Below the pieces are notes generated by a model. The model saw only the letters and a list, made by a program, of their open reading frames with translations, was not told the DNA's origin and ran no database searches. From the NCBI GenBank assembly GCA_041398665.1, contig JAWKUH010000017.1:1-64000 (forward strand): a stretch of DNA of 64,000 nucleotides. Reading direction: 5' to 3'. Shown piece after piece: positions 10,965 to 19,176 of this stretch. This DNA comes from Rohdeia sp041398665. GTDB taxonomy: Bacteria; Planctomycetota; UBA1135; GCA-002686595. The stretch's first letter is position 1, and every line of letters starts with the position of its first letter. Both the position numbers and the translations under genes were made by a program.

Positions 10965-11420
10965 ATGTCCAGCACCGTCCGCCCCGACTCGCGCCTCCGC
11001 GTGCGCTACTCGATCCTCGACACGGAGGGCAACCGGCTCGAGGGCACGGAGGACGACGAGTACGTGGTCGTCGAGCTCGGCGCCGACGAGCTGCCCGAGG
11101 AGGTCGAGACGGCCCTGGTCGGTCAGCCCGTCGGCGGCGCCGTGCGCGTCGAGGTCGAGGAGCCGTTCGGCCCGGTCGACCCGACGAACTTCCAGGCCAT
11201 CCCGCGCGACGCGATCGACGGCGAGATCGAGGGCGCGCCCGGCGACCTCGTGCCGCTGATCCTCGAGCCCGAGAGCCCCGAGGAGGGCGAGGAGATCGAG
11301 GAGATCGAGGTCCGCATCGTCGAGGTCAACGAGGACGGCATCGTCGTCGACCTCAACCACCCGTTCGCCGGCATGGACCTCGTCTACGAGGTGCTCGTCG
11401 TCGGCTTCGAGGAGGAGTAG
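10965..11420 (+). CDS. FKBP-type peptidyl-prolyl isomerase, SlyD-like
   Basis: The protein has 151 residues. The order is FKBP strand (RVRYSILDTEGN), acidic insert-in-flap region (LGADELPEEVETALVGQPVGG then VEEPFGPVDPTNFQAIPRDA), and return strand ending in NHPFAGMDLVYEVLV, which is the SlyD signature (NHPLAGxxLxFxVxV). The histidine-rich metal tail of E. coli SlyD is absent; the protein ends in acidic residues. It probably catalyses proline isomerisation and holds unfolded chains in the cytoplasm. It lies 34 bases after speA in the same direction, so may share its transcript. Confidence 0.88.
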   Translation: MSSTVRPDSRLRVRYSILDTEGNRLEGTEDDEYVVVELGADELPEEVETALVGQPVGGAVRVEVEEPFGPVDPTNFQAIPRDAIDGEIEGAPGDLVPLILEPESPEEGEEIEEIEVRIVEVNEDGIVVDLNHPFAGMDLVYEVLVVGFEEE

Positions 11421-11583
11421 CGAGCCGTCCGGATCGGCGCGCGCCGAGCGCGCCTCGAACGGCCGCGGAGCCCGCGACCGACCGCTCGTCGCGGACGGTG
11501 CGGGATGCGTCGTGGAACGACGAACGCGCGGCGGTGCGCGCGACTACGCTCTCCGGGCTCGATCCCGCCCCAGCGTCCGCCGC

Positions 11584-13122
11584 ATGAAACTCGTCGCTCC
11601 CGCCATCGTCCCCGGGCTCCTGCTCGGCGCGCTCTCGGCCTCGCCGCACCCCCGCTCCGCCGCCCCGATCCAGGACGCGAACGCCCCCGCGACGTCGGTC
11701 GTCCTGCACCGCGAAGGCGTGCTCGGGACGTCGATGCGGCTCGAGGTCGACGGTGACGCGTCGCGCGCCGCCGACGTCGAACGCGCCGTCGTCGTCGAGA
11801 TCGAGCGGCTCGACGCGATCCTCTCGTCCTGGGACCAGGGCAGCGAGTTCGCGCGCCTCCCCGTCGGCGAGACGGTCGCCGCCTCGCCCGAACTGTGCGC
11901 CGTGCTGTCGGCGTGCGAGTCGTGGACGCGCACCACGCGCGGGGCGTTCGACCCGCGCGTCGAGGCCTGCGCCGCCGTCTGGAGGACCGCCGCGGAGCGA
12001 GGACGCGAGCCGACCGACGAGGAGATCGCGACCGCGCTCGCGTCGGTGGCGGAGCCGCTGTTCGAGGTCGACGAGGGCGAAGGGACGGTGCGCCGACTGC
12101 GCGACGGTCGAGCGAGCGTCGACGGCATCGCCAAGGGCTTCGTCCTCGACGCCGCCGCGCGCGCCGCGCTCGGAGCCGGAGCGACGGGCGGCACGATCGA
12201 GATCGGCGGCGACCTCGTCGCGTTCGGACCGGGAGAGCGCTCGGTCGACCTCGCCGACCCGGCGCACCACGCCGACAACGCGCCGCCGCTGTGCACGCTC
12301 GTCGTCGCGGAACGCGCCGTCGCGACCAGTGCGAACTACGCGCGCGGCTTCGACGTGGGCGGCGTGCACCACGGACACATCATCGACCCGCGCACCGGCC
12401 GTCCGACCGAGAGGGTCGCGCAGGCCACCGTCGTCGCGCCCGACGCCGCGACGGCGGACGCGCTCGCGACCGCGTTCTGCGTCATGGAGCCGCGCGAGAG
12501 CCTGCGTCTGTGCGAGCGCCGTCCCGGCGTGGAAACGCTCGTCCTGTGCACCAGCGGCGCTCGCTACGAGACGCCGGGTTTCGCCGCGTTGGTCGCGCCG
12601 GGATCCGAGGCGGGACCCGCGCCGACGAGCGTCCTCGCGGGCGGCGGCGCGCTCGCCGTGGAGGTCGAACTCGCCAAGTTCGAGGAGCGCGACGGCGGTC
12701 GGCGCCGCGGCGGCTATCGGCGCCCCTACCTCGCGGCCTGGCTCGAGGACGGACGCGGGCGCCCCGTCCGCACGCTCGCTCTGTGGGTCGAACGACCCAA
12801 GTGGATCCGCGACCTGCGCGAGTGGTCGCGTGAGTTCGAACACGAGTCCGACGGCGTGCGCGCCGTCACACGCGCGACGCGCGGCCCCGGTCGGTACACG
12901 CTCGAGTACGACGGTCGCGACGACGCGGGTCGGCCGCTCGCCGCGGGGACCTACACGCTCCTCGTCGAAGCGGTGCGCGAGCACGGCGGTCACGAGGTCG
13001 TCGCGCTCGAGCTCGTCCTCGACGGACACGCGTTCCGCGACGAGGTGAAGGGTACGAGCGAGATCGGCGCGGTGTCGGCGAGCTACGTCGCCGCACCGGA
13101 CGCGCGCGAAGGCGGACGATGA
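11584..13122 (+). CDS. apbE: ApbE-type FAD:protein FMN transferase fused to a DUF2271 domain
   Basis: The protein has 512 residues. A signal peptide (about residues 1-25) precedes an ApbE domain (about 35-340) with VDGIAKGFVLDAAA, EIGGDLVAFG and HIIDPRTGRPTERVA, the last supplying metal- and FAD-binding residues. Residues 360-505 form a DUF2271 domain (RPYLAAWLED...WIRDLREWSRE...AGTYTLLVEAVREHGG). ApbE transfers FMN from FAD to a threonine of secreted or membrane redox proteins outside the cytoplasm. DUF2271 proteins are usually separate genes next to PepSY proteins; here it is fused. The stop overlaps the next gene (ATGA), tying it to the PepSY protein. ATG 11584 is chosen because the signal peptide starts there. 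Confidence 0.9.
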   Translation: MKLVAPAIVPGLLLGALSASPHPRSAAPIQDANAPATSVVLHREGVLGTSMRLEVDGDASRAADVERAVVVEIERLDAILSSWDQGSEFARLPVGETVAASPELCAVLSACESWTRTTRGAFDPRVEACAAVWRTAAERGREPTDEEIATALASVAEPLFEVDEGEGTVRRLRDGRASVDGIAKGFVLDAAARAALGAGATGGTIEIGGDLVAFGPGERSVDLADPAHHADNAPPLCTLVVAERAVATSANYARGFDVGGVHHGHIIDPRTGRPTERVAQATVVAPDAATADALATAFCVMEPRESLRLCERRPGVETLVLCTSGARYETPGFAALVAPGSEAGPAPTSVLAGGGALAVEVELAKFEERDGGRRRGGYRRPYLAAWLEDGRGRPVRTLALWVERPKWIRDLREWSREFEHESDGVRAVTRATRGPGRYTLEYDGRDDAGRPLAAGTYTLLVEAVREHGGHEVVALELVLDGHAFRDEVKGTSEIGAVSASYVAAPDAREGGR

Positions 13123-13721
13123 GCGACACCCCGCGCCGCTCGCGACTGCCGTGGTGGGTGCGGTGGCTCCACACCTACGTGTCGCTGCTCGGCTTCGCCG
13201 CGCTGCTGTTCTTCTCGGTGACCGGCGTCACGCTCAACCACGCGGAGTTCTTCGAGGGCGACGCCGCCTCGGAGAGCACCGTCGAGGTGGAACTCCCGAC
13301 CGACCTCGTCGCCGACGTCGGTCGTCCCGTCGACCGGCTCGCGGTCGTCGAGCACCTGCGTGCCGAACACGGGTTGCGCGGCGCCGTGACGGAGTTCGTC
13401 GAGGACGGCGACGTGCTCGACGTCGTGTTCAAGGGACCCGCGACCTCCGCCGAGGTGCGCATCGACCGCGAGGACGGTCGCGCGGAGATCTACGCCGTCG
13501 CGTTCGGCTCGGTGGCGCTGGTCGACGACCTGCACAAGGGACGCAACTCGGGAACGGCCTGGTCGTGGGTCATCGACGCGAGCGCCGTCGTGCTGTCGAT
13601 CTCCGCCCTGACCGGTGGGTGGCTGCTGCTCTACGTGCGCCGCCGTCGGACCGCGGGCGTGCTGGTCGCCGTCGTCGGAACCGTCGCGCTGGTCGCGGTC
13701 TACGCCGTCTGGGTGCCCTGA
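13119..13721 (+). CDS. PepSY-associated membrane protein
   Basis: The protein has 200 residues. It follows the PepSY-TM plan: first membrane helix at about residues 15-40 (LHTYVSLLGFAALLFFSVTGVTLNH, split here by family convention around the conserved histidines), a periplasmic PepSY-like domain of about 100 residues, then DLHKGRNSGTAWSWVIDAS leading into a second helix, and a third helix at residues 180-200. The conserved histidines in HTY, LNH and LHKG are typical. Family members move electrons or support periplasmic flavoproteins. The ATG overlaps the stop of the ApbE-DUF2271 gene, so the two products are probably made together. Confidence 0.85.
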   Translation: MSDTPRRSRLPWWVRWLHTYVSLLGFAALLFFSVTGVTLNHAEFFEGDAASESTVEVELPTDLVADVGRPVDRLAVVEHLRAEHGLRGAVTEFVEDGDVLDVVFKGPATSAEVRIDREDGRAEIYAVAFGSVALVDDLHKGRNSGTAWSWVIDASAVVLSISALTGGWLLLYVRRRRTAGVLVAVVGTVALVAVYAVWVP

Positions 13722-13866
13722 GCCGCGCGCCGCGCGCCCCTGCGGGGACGACGCCCGCGACCCAGCCGGGGACGCGCCCCTGGTTCGAGATGCGGCGGGA
13801 GCGGCGCCGAGCCGGGGTCGGAGGGCCGCTCGCTAAGCTGACGGGCCGCAAGGACCCCGAGCAGCA

Positions 13867-14355
13867 ATGGCTTCGACCCTCGACTATCTCGAGACGCTCG
13901 ACGACGAGCGTTTCGGCGCGATCTACGAGTTCCTCTCCCAGGACGGATTCGGACCGCTCGACGGCGACGTCGCCGCCGCGTTGAAGTTCCGGCCCCAGGC
14001 CATCCGCAAGCTGCCGCTGGTGACGCGCGCGAAGCACGCGCGGACGCTCATCACGCGCAAGCGCAACGCGGAGCTCGCGTACGAACTCCTCGGCGCCTAC
14101 GTCTTCCGCAAGGACAAGGAACTCGTCACCGAATTCCTCGACGCAGTCGGCGTCGAGCACGAGGACGGGATGATCGAGGGCGAGGCGAAGATCCCGGAGT
14201 CGGCGACCGCCGAGAAGGCGATCGCCGAGCTCGACGGCAAGCACGACCGCGACGACGTGACGGCCTACGTCGCCCTGTGTGCGCAGACCTGGCCCGAGGT
14301 CCCGCGCTTCGACGAGCTCTGGCGCGAGCGCGCGACGACGCGCTCGGCGACCTGA
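13867..14355 (+). CDS. Conserved protein of unknown function
   Basis: This 162-residue cytosolic-looking protein, alpha-helical by composition, is not one I recognise. The first 75 residues are rich in leucine, lysine and arginine (RPQAIRKLPLVTRAKHARTL), and the second half carries an acidic stretch (EHEDGMIEGEAKIPES). There is no signal peptide or membrane segment. It stands alone, downstream of a 145-base gap after the PepSY gene, and converges on the glutamine synthetase gene across the repeat block. Codon use is like its neighbours, supporting a real gene. Confidence 0.65.
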   Translation: MASTLDYLETLDDERFGAIYEFLSQDGFGPLDGDVAAALKFRPQAIRKLPLVTRAKHARTLITRKRNAELAYELLGAYVFRKDKELVTEFLDAVGVEHEDGMIEGEAKIPESATAEKAIAELDGKHDRDDVTAYVALCAQTWPEVPRFDELWRERATTRSAT

Positions 14356-14379
14356 GCGCGCGACACTTCGTGCCGCGCG

Positions 14380-14880
14380 GGGAACGAAGGCCACGCAGGA
14401 AACACGAAGGGAACGGCAGAAGGACCACGAAGAACACGAAGGCGCCGCTCCGCGGCGCTGGACGCAGGGACCCGCGGCGCCATCGCGCCCCGCGGGTCCC
14501 GCGTCCTTCCGTGTGGTCCGCCGCCGGACGGCGCCTTCCGGTTCTTCGCGTTCTTCGTGTTTCGATTCGTGTGGACGCGCGGCCGGTAGGCCGCGCCGCG
14601 CCTCGAAGGAGCGCTAGGTGCTGCGCTCGGCGCCCTCGGCGCCGAAGCCCACGATTTCGACACGAAGGGAACGACAGGAAAGGACACGAAGAGCACGAGG
14701 CCGCTGCGGCGCTGGAACGGGACCCGCGGGGCGCGCGCCCGCGGGTCCCTGCGTCCTTCCGTGTGGTCCGCCGCCGGGCGCGCCTTCCGGTTCTTCGCGT
14801 TCTTCGTGTTTCGATTCGTGTGGGCGCGCGGCCGTTGGGCCGCGCCACACCTCGAGGAATCGGTCCGAAGGCGCCTCGCG
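14380..14880. repeat. Two tandem copies of a composite inverted-repeat element
   Basis: This 548-base gap between convergent genes holds two copies of about 235 bp (about 14384-14618 and 14645-14870). Each copy runs: a purine-rich strand with repeated ACACGAAG blocks, a long GGGACCCGCGG / CCGCGGGTCCC stem, the phrase CTTCCGTGTGGTCCGCCGCC, then a TTCTTCGCGTTCTTCGTGTT block that is the inverse of the first part. A GGCGCC-CTC-GGCGCC hairpin separates the copies. The same phrases recur inverted at 58.5-59.1 kb. All frames stay open over long distances because of composition, but I see no gene. The block could act as a two-way terminator. Confidence 0.85.
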
Positions 14881-14903
14881 AGCGACGCCCTCGGACCCTC
14901 GCA

Positions 14904-16346
14904 TCAGAACTGACTCCAGAGGAACTGGTTCGTGACCTCGTGGTGGAACACGACCTCGCTGCGCTTCACGCGCGTACCGAGCTCCTTCGGGCAACGGTTC
15001 GCCGAGCCCTGCTTCAGCTCCGCGAACTTGCCGGCGACGGTCTCACCGAACAGCTCCGTCGTCCACGCGCTCGACTTGAAGTGCCGGATCGCGTCGTGGA
15101 TGTTGTCGGGCAGGAAGCGCGTGCGCGTCCGCTTCTCGGAGTCCTTCGGATCGCTCGCCGGACCCTCCAGACCCGTCCGGAAGATCGTGTAGAGCGTCAT
15201 GTAGATGTTCGCGTCCGGGGCGACGGTGCGAACCTCGATCCGCGCGCTGCGCGCGTTCCCGATCGGGATGCGCACCATCGAACCGCGGTCGACCGCCGAC
15301 ACCTTGATCTGGTTCGGCGCCTCGTAGTGCGGGTCGAGTCGGCGGTAGGAATTGACGCTCGAGTTCATGACGAGGCAGACGTCCGTCGCGCTCGAGAGCA
15401 CGCGGTCGACGAACTCCCACGCCATCGGCGAGAGACCGTCCTCGCCCTTGGCGTCGTAGAACACGTTCTTGTCGCCCTGCGCGATCGACACGTTGGTGTG
15501 CGCGCCGCTGCCGTTCACGCCGGCCACCGGCTTCGGCAGGAACGACGCCGTCGTGCCCATGCGCGCCGCGATCTGGCGGCAGAGCAGCTTGTAGAGCTGG
15601 AACTGGTCCGCCGCGACGAGGGCCTCGCTGTACGAGAAGTTCATCTCGAACTGGCTCGGCGCGACCTCGGGGTGGTCCTTCTCGTTGGCGAAGCCCATCG
15701 CGCGCTGCGCCTCGGCGGCGGCGTCGATGAACTGGCGCAGCGGGTCGTTCGGCAGCGAGTGGTAGTAGCCGCCCGTCGAGACGTAGTCGAAGTGCCCGGT
15801 CTCGCGGAACGTGCGCTCGGCGTCCTGGCCCTTGAAGAGGAAACCCTCGATCTCGTTCGCGGCGTAGCAGGTGTAGCCCTTCTCGTCGTACAGGTCGCGG
15901 AGGTACGCCTTGAGGCGCCCACGCATGTCCGCCATGTACGGCGTGCCGTCGCGCTCCGCCACCTCGCCGAACACGAGCACCTTGCCCGGCCCGAAGACGT
16001 CCGACGGCAACCAGTAGAAGGCCGCCCAGTCGACGCCGAGACGCAGGTCGCTCTCGTGCTGCACCGAGAAGCCCCGGATCGACGAACCGTCGAAGGTGAG
16101 GTTGTCGTAGTTCTTGAGCAGGAACTTCTTGTCGTAGTCGAGCATGTGCAGCCGACCCTCGAGGTCGGTGAAGCACACCGTCACGGCCTTGATGCGCTTC
16201 TCCTGCTCGAGGTAGGCGATCCGCTCCGCGCGCACCTGGTCGGCGTCGGACCGGTCGAGGCGCTGCTGCTTCGCGTGGAGGTTCATCTCCTCCAGCTGGT
16301 CGTAGGGGATCTCGAGGAACTGGCGGAGGGGCGTCTCGGAGGTCAT
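14904..16346 (-). CDS. glnA: Glutamine synthetase (type I)
   Basis: The protein has 480 residues. It makes glutamine from glutamate, ammonia and ATP. TFDGSSIRGF near residue 88 is the DGSSxxGF signature of the beta-grasp domain. The catalytic domain shows NEIEGFLF, APSQFEMNFSYSEAL, NGSGAHTNVSI, and VRIPIGNARSARIEVR (ATP and glutamate sites). In the region where GSI-beta enzymes carry the adenylylated tyrosine (NLYxLP), this protein has TRTRFLPDNIHDAI without tyrosine, so control by adenylylation is unlikely. Start ATG 16346 gives the family N-terminus. An A+T-richer stretch at 16400-16470 between glnA and the divergent phzF-like gene is the likely promoter zone for both. Confidence 0.94.
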   Translation of the reverse strand: MTSETPLRQFLEIPYDQLEEMNLHAKQQRLDRSDADQVRAERIAYLEQEKRIKAVTVCFTDLEGRLHMLDYDKKFLLKNYDNLTFDGSSIRGFSVQHESDLRLGVDWAAFYWLPSDVFGPGKVLVFGEVAERDGTPYMADMRGRLKAYLRDLYDEKGYTCYAANEIEGFLFKGQDAERTFRETGHFDYVSTGGYYHSLPNDPLRQFIDAAAEAQRAMGFANEKDHPEVAPSQFEMNFSYSEALVAADQFQLYKLLCRQIAARMGTTASFLPKPVAGVNGSGAHTNVSIAQGDKNVFYDAKGEDGLSPMAWEFVDRVLSSATDVCLVMNSSVNSYRRLDPHYEAPNQIKVSAVDRGSMVRIPIGNARSARIEVRTVAPDANIYMTLYTIFRTGLEGPASDPKDSEKRTRTRFLPDNIHDAIRHFKSSAWTTELFGETVAGKFAELKQGSANRCPKELGTRVKRSEVVFHHEVTNQFLWSQF

Positions 16347-16502
16347 GGCGGGGTCGCTCGTTCGGGGTTGGGCCGGCCGTCGGAAGACTAGCCGAGGCAC
16401 GCATAAGAGCAAATCGATCGGCCGCTAAGCTTGGCGGAGTCACGACAAAGTTAAATTCGGCACCGACTAGGCTCGAAGCCGCCCCGCCCGCCTCCCTCCG
16501 TC

Positions 16503-17333
16503 ATGCCCCGACCGTCCGCCGCCCCCACGCCCTACCTCCAGGTCGACGCCTTCACGGACCGCCCCCACCGCGGCAATCCGGCGGCGGTCTGCCTCCTCCA
16601 CGAACCGCGCGACGCCCGCTGGATGCAGGCCGTCGCGGCGGAGGCGAACCTCTCGGAGACGGCCTTCACCTGGACGGAGGACGGAGCGCGGCGACTCCGC
16701 TGGTTCACGCCGCGGACGGAGGTCGAGCTCTGCGGGCACGCGACGCTGGCCGCCGCGCACGCCCTGTGGGAGCACGGCGCGGTCGAGGCGGACCGGCCGA
16801 TCGCGTTCGAGACGCTGTCGGGACGGCTCGTCGCGGAGCGCGAGGGTGCGCGGGTGCGGCTCGACTTCCCGGCGCTCCCGCCGTCGGAGCCGGGGAACGC
16901 CCCGGCGGGTCTCGCCGAGGCGCTCCGGTCGGAACCCGTCGAGGTGCGCCGCGTGCACCGACCGTCGGCCCCGGACGACCCGAGCTGGCTCGTCGTTCTC
17001 GCGAGCGCGGAGGAGCTCGCCGCGCTCGCCCCCGACTTCGACGCGCTGCGGCGGATCCCCCACCACGGCGTCGTCGCGACGGCGGCGGGGAGCGGGTCCG
17101 TCGACTTCCTCTCGCGCTTCTTCGCCCCGCGCGTCGGCGTCGACGAGGACCCGGTGACGGGCTCGGCGCACTGCACACTGGCTCCCTACTGGTGCGAGCG
17201 CCTGGGGCGCGACGAGCTCCTCGGGCGCCAGATCTCGGCGCGGACCGGCGAGGTCCTGGTCCGCCGCGTCGGGGACCGCGTCCACCTGCTCGGGCACGCC
17301 GTCACCGTCCTGCGCGGAGTACTCCTCGTCTGA
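16503..17333 (+). CDS. PhzF-family isomerase
   Basis: The protein has 276 residues and shows the tandem hotdog-like PhzF fold: QVDAFTDRPHRGNPAAVCLL at the N-terminus, then EANLSETAFTW with the catalytic glutamate, LCGHATLAAAHAL, and in the second half GVDEDPVTGSAHCTLAPYW. The family includes PhzF (phenazine pathway isomerase) and many broad-role isomerases or epimerases. No phenazine genes are nearby, so the name should not be read as a pathway. It is divergent from glnA. Confidence 0.9.
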   Translation: MPRPSAAPTPYLQVDAFTDRPHRGNPAAVCLLHEPRDARWMQAVAAEANLSETAFTWTEDGARRLRWFTPRTEVELCGHATLAAAHALWEHGAVEADRPIAFETLSGRLVAEREGARVRLDFPALPPSEPGNAPAGLAEALRSEPVEVRRVHRPSAPDDPSWLVVLASAEELAALAPDFDALRRIPHHGVVATAAGSGSVDFLSRFFAPRVGVDEDPVTGSAHCTLAPYWCERLGRDELLGRQISARTGEVLVRRVGDRVHLLGHAVTVLRGVLLV

Positions 17334-17397
17334 GGGCCAAGGATCGCCTCCCGAGCGACGTTCCCCCGCTCGCACCCCGTCCCGAAGAGGCCGACCC

Positions 17398-18108
17398 ATG
17401 AAGACCGCCGCCCTGCTCGCCGTCCCCGCCCTCCTCGCCCTGGTCGCGTCGAACGTGCCGCCGCCGTGCGCCGCTCCGGCCGGGGAGCCCGTCGCCGGAC
17501 GCCAGGAGCGCGACCTCGTGCAGGTCGCCGGCACGGTGGTCGACGAGTTCGGAGCGCCGATCGAAGGCGTCCGCTACTGGATCAGCGGCACGGAGCAGCG
17601 CCAGGCCGACGGGAGCTGGCAACTCGTGCACTACCTCGGGATGGTGCAACAGCGCACCACCGGCGCCGACGGCCGCTTCGAGGTCGAGTTCGCGAAGGAC
17701 CACCGCGTCGACGTCGACTTCGATCGCGACGGCTACACGCCCAGCTTCGAACGGAAGCTCGGGGCGGGCGCGCAGCACCGCGTCGTGATGCGTCGCGGCC
17801 AGGACGTCACGGGCCGCGTCGTGCAGATCGCGAGCGACGGTTCGACGATCCCGGTCGAGTACTCCCCGGTCGCGATCGAGATCCCGAACGACCGCGGCGT
17901 CTGGTTCGAGCGCCGGATCGTCACGGACCACTCCGGCTGGTTCACGTTCGACGACTTCCTGCCGCCGACCACGGACGAGCCCCGCGGCGACGGCCCGTTC
18001 GACACGATGTACCTCAATTGCGCGGGCGCGCGGCTCGAGATCGAGTCGCGCAGCGACGAGCCGGTCGAGGCGCTCGTCACCATCTCGGTGGAACGCGTCG
18101 AGCACTGA
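17398..18108 (+). CDS. Secreted protein with carboxypeptidase-regulatory-like fold
   Basis: The protein has 236 residues. A signal peptide (about 1-26) precedes VQVAGTVVDEFGAPIEGVRYWI, the usual start of a carboxypeptidase-regulatory-like beta-sandwich (GxVxDxxGxPIxGV), continuing with TTGADGRFEVEF and a second GRVVQ strand. The remaining 80 residues are a further beta-rich region with no motif I know. It lies 64 bases after the PhzF gene in the same direction. Such domains usually serve adhesion or structural roles at the cell surface; nothing enzymatic is visible. Confidence 0.7.
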   Translation: MKTAALLAVPALLALVASNVPPPCAAPAGEPVAGRQERDLVQVAGTVVDEFGAPIEGVRYWISGTEQRQADGSWQLVHYLGMVQQRTTGADGRFEVEFAKDHRVDVDFDRDGYTPSFERKLGAGAQHRVVMRRGQDVTGRVVQIASDGSTIPVEYSPVAIEIPNDRGVWFERRIVTDHSGWFTFDDFLPPTTDEPRGDGPFDTMYLNCAGARLEIESRSDEPVEALVTISVERVEH

Positions 18109-18152
18109 CGCCGAGCTTCCATCCGTCCGCGAGGAAGGGGAAGATCACGGGC

Positions 18153-18731
18153 ATGAAGCCCCACGCTCTGCACCTCCTCCTCGCCCTCCCGCTCGCCGCC
18201 TGCCATTCGAACGCGCCTGCGCCGCTCGAGCGCATGGGACCCGAACCGACCGAGCAGCACCGCTGGCTGATGCAGCTCGTCGGTGACTGGGAGGCCGAGG
18301 TGCCGATCTCCGCGGAGATGCAGGTGCCGGCGGAGGACGGGAGCGTCTCCACCTCGGCCCGCGCCGAGGAGCACGTCCGCGCGCACGGCGACTACTTCGT
18401 CGTGTCGGACGGCACCTACGACTTCGGCGCATCGCGCATGGCGTCCGTCATGACGCTCGGCTTCGACCCGCGCCGCGAGGTCTTCGTCGGGACGTGGATC
18501 GACACCGCGCAACCGCACATGTGGGTGTACGAGGGCGGACTCGACGAGGCCGGGAAGGTGCTCTCGCTCGAGGCCTTCGGCCCTTCCTTCGAGGACCCCG
18601 CGGTGAACGCGCTCTACCGCGACGCCATCGAACTGGTCGACGCCGACCACAAGATCCTGACGTCGTCCCTCAGGGGTCCCGACGGCTCGTGGATCGAGTT
18701 CATGCGCACGGAGTTCGTGCGCGTCCGCTGA
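18153..18731 (+). CDS. DUF1579-family lipoprotein
   Basis: The protein has 192 residues. A lipoprotein signal (LLLALPLAACHSN, Cys at about residue 17) is followed by the DUF1579 pattern: MQLVGDWEAEV, a central MTLGFDPRREVFVGTWIDT, and LEAFGPSFEDPA. DUF1579 is a lipocalin-like beta-barrel family of unknown ligand, common in planctomycetes and soil bacteria. ATG 18153 is preceded by GGAAGGGGAAG, a plausible ribosome site. The gene follows the previous secreted protein by 44 bases. Confidence 0.82.
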   Translation: MKPHALHLLLALPLAACHSNAPAPLERMGPEPTEQHRWLMQLVGDWEAEVPISAEMQVPAEDGSVSTSARAEEHVRAHGDYFVVSDGTYDFGASRMASVMTLGFDPRREVFVGTWIDTAQPHMWVYEGGLDEAGKVLSLEAFGPSFEDPAVNALYRDAIELVDADHKILTSSLRGPDGSWIEFMRTEFVRVR

Positions 18732-18755
18732 GGCCGAGGACACCGAGGACCGCGG

Positions 18756-19142
18756 TTAGCCCGCCGCGAGCCGCGCCGCCGTCTCCGCGAGGCGCGCCTT
18801 CGCCGCTCCGTCGACGGGGCCGAGGTGCACGTCCGCCATGCCGTTCGTCGGGAAGAGGTGCACGTGGCAGTGGCGCACCTCCCAGCCGATGACGCTGACG
18901 CACACGCGGCCGCAGTCGAGGGTGCGCTTCAGCTTCTCCGCGACGGTCTTCGACGCGAGCCACAGCGCCGAGTACGCCTCGTCGTCCATGTCGAAGAGGT
19001 AGTCGATCGGCCTCTTCGGGATCACGAGCGTGTGCCCCTCGGTGCGCGGGAAGATGTCGAGGAAGGCGAGGTGGCGGTCGTCCTCCCACACCTTGTGGCA
19101 GGGGATCTCGCCCGAGAGGATCTTGTCGAAGATGGTGGGCAT
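18756..19142 (-). CDS. HIT-family nucleotide hydrolase/transferase
   Basis: The protein has 128 residues. It shows the full HIT plan: MPTIFDKILSGEIPCHKVWED at the start, FLDIFPRTEGHTLVIPKR in the middle, and the catalytic triad HCHVHLFPTN near residue 93. These histidine-triad proteins cleave adenosine 5'-phosphoramidates or related nucleotides in the cytoplasm. It lies 34 bases after mutM in the same direction. Confidence 0.92.
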   Translation of the reverse strand: MPTIFDKILSGEIPCHKVWEDDRHLAFLDIFPRTEGHTLVIPKRPIDYLFDMDDEAYSALWLASKTVAEKLKRTLDCGRVCVSVIGWEVRHCHVHLFPTNGMADVHLGPVDGAAKARLAETAARLAAG

Positions 19143-19176
19143 CGGTCTCGAGGTGCGGTGATCGGAGTGCCTCGGT

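Noticed and set aside
14380..14880. Small genes inside the repeat block (frames of 105-143 codons)
   Set aside because: The same low-complexity phrases give open frames on both strands, with no start context or conserved motif; non-coding repeat is the better explanation.
16503..17333. Phenazine biosynthesis cluster suggested by the PhzF homologue
   Set aside because: No other phz genes are present; PhzF-fold proteins are widespread with unrelated roles.
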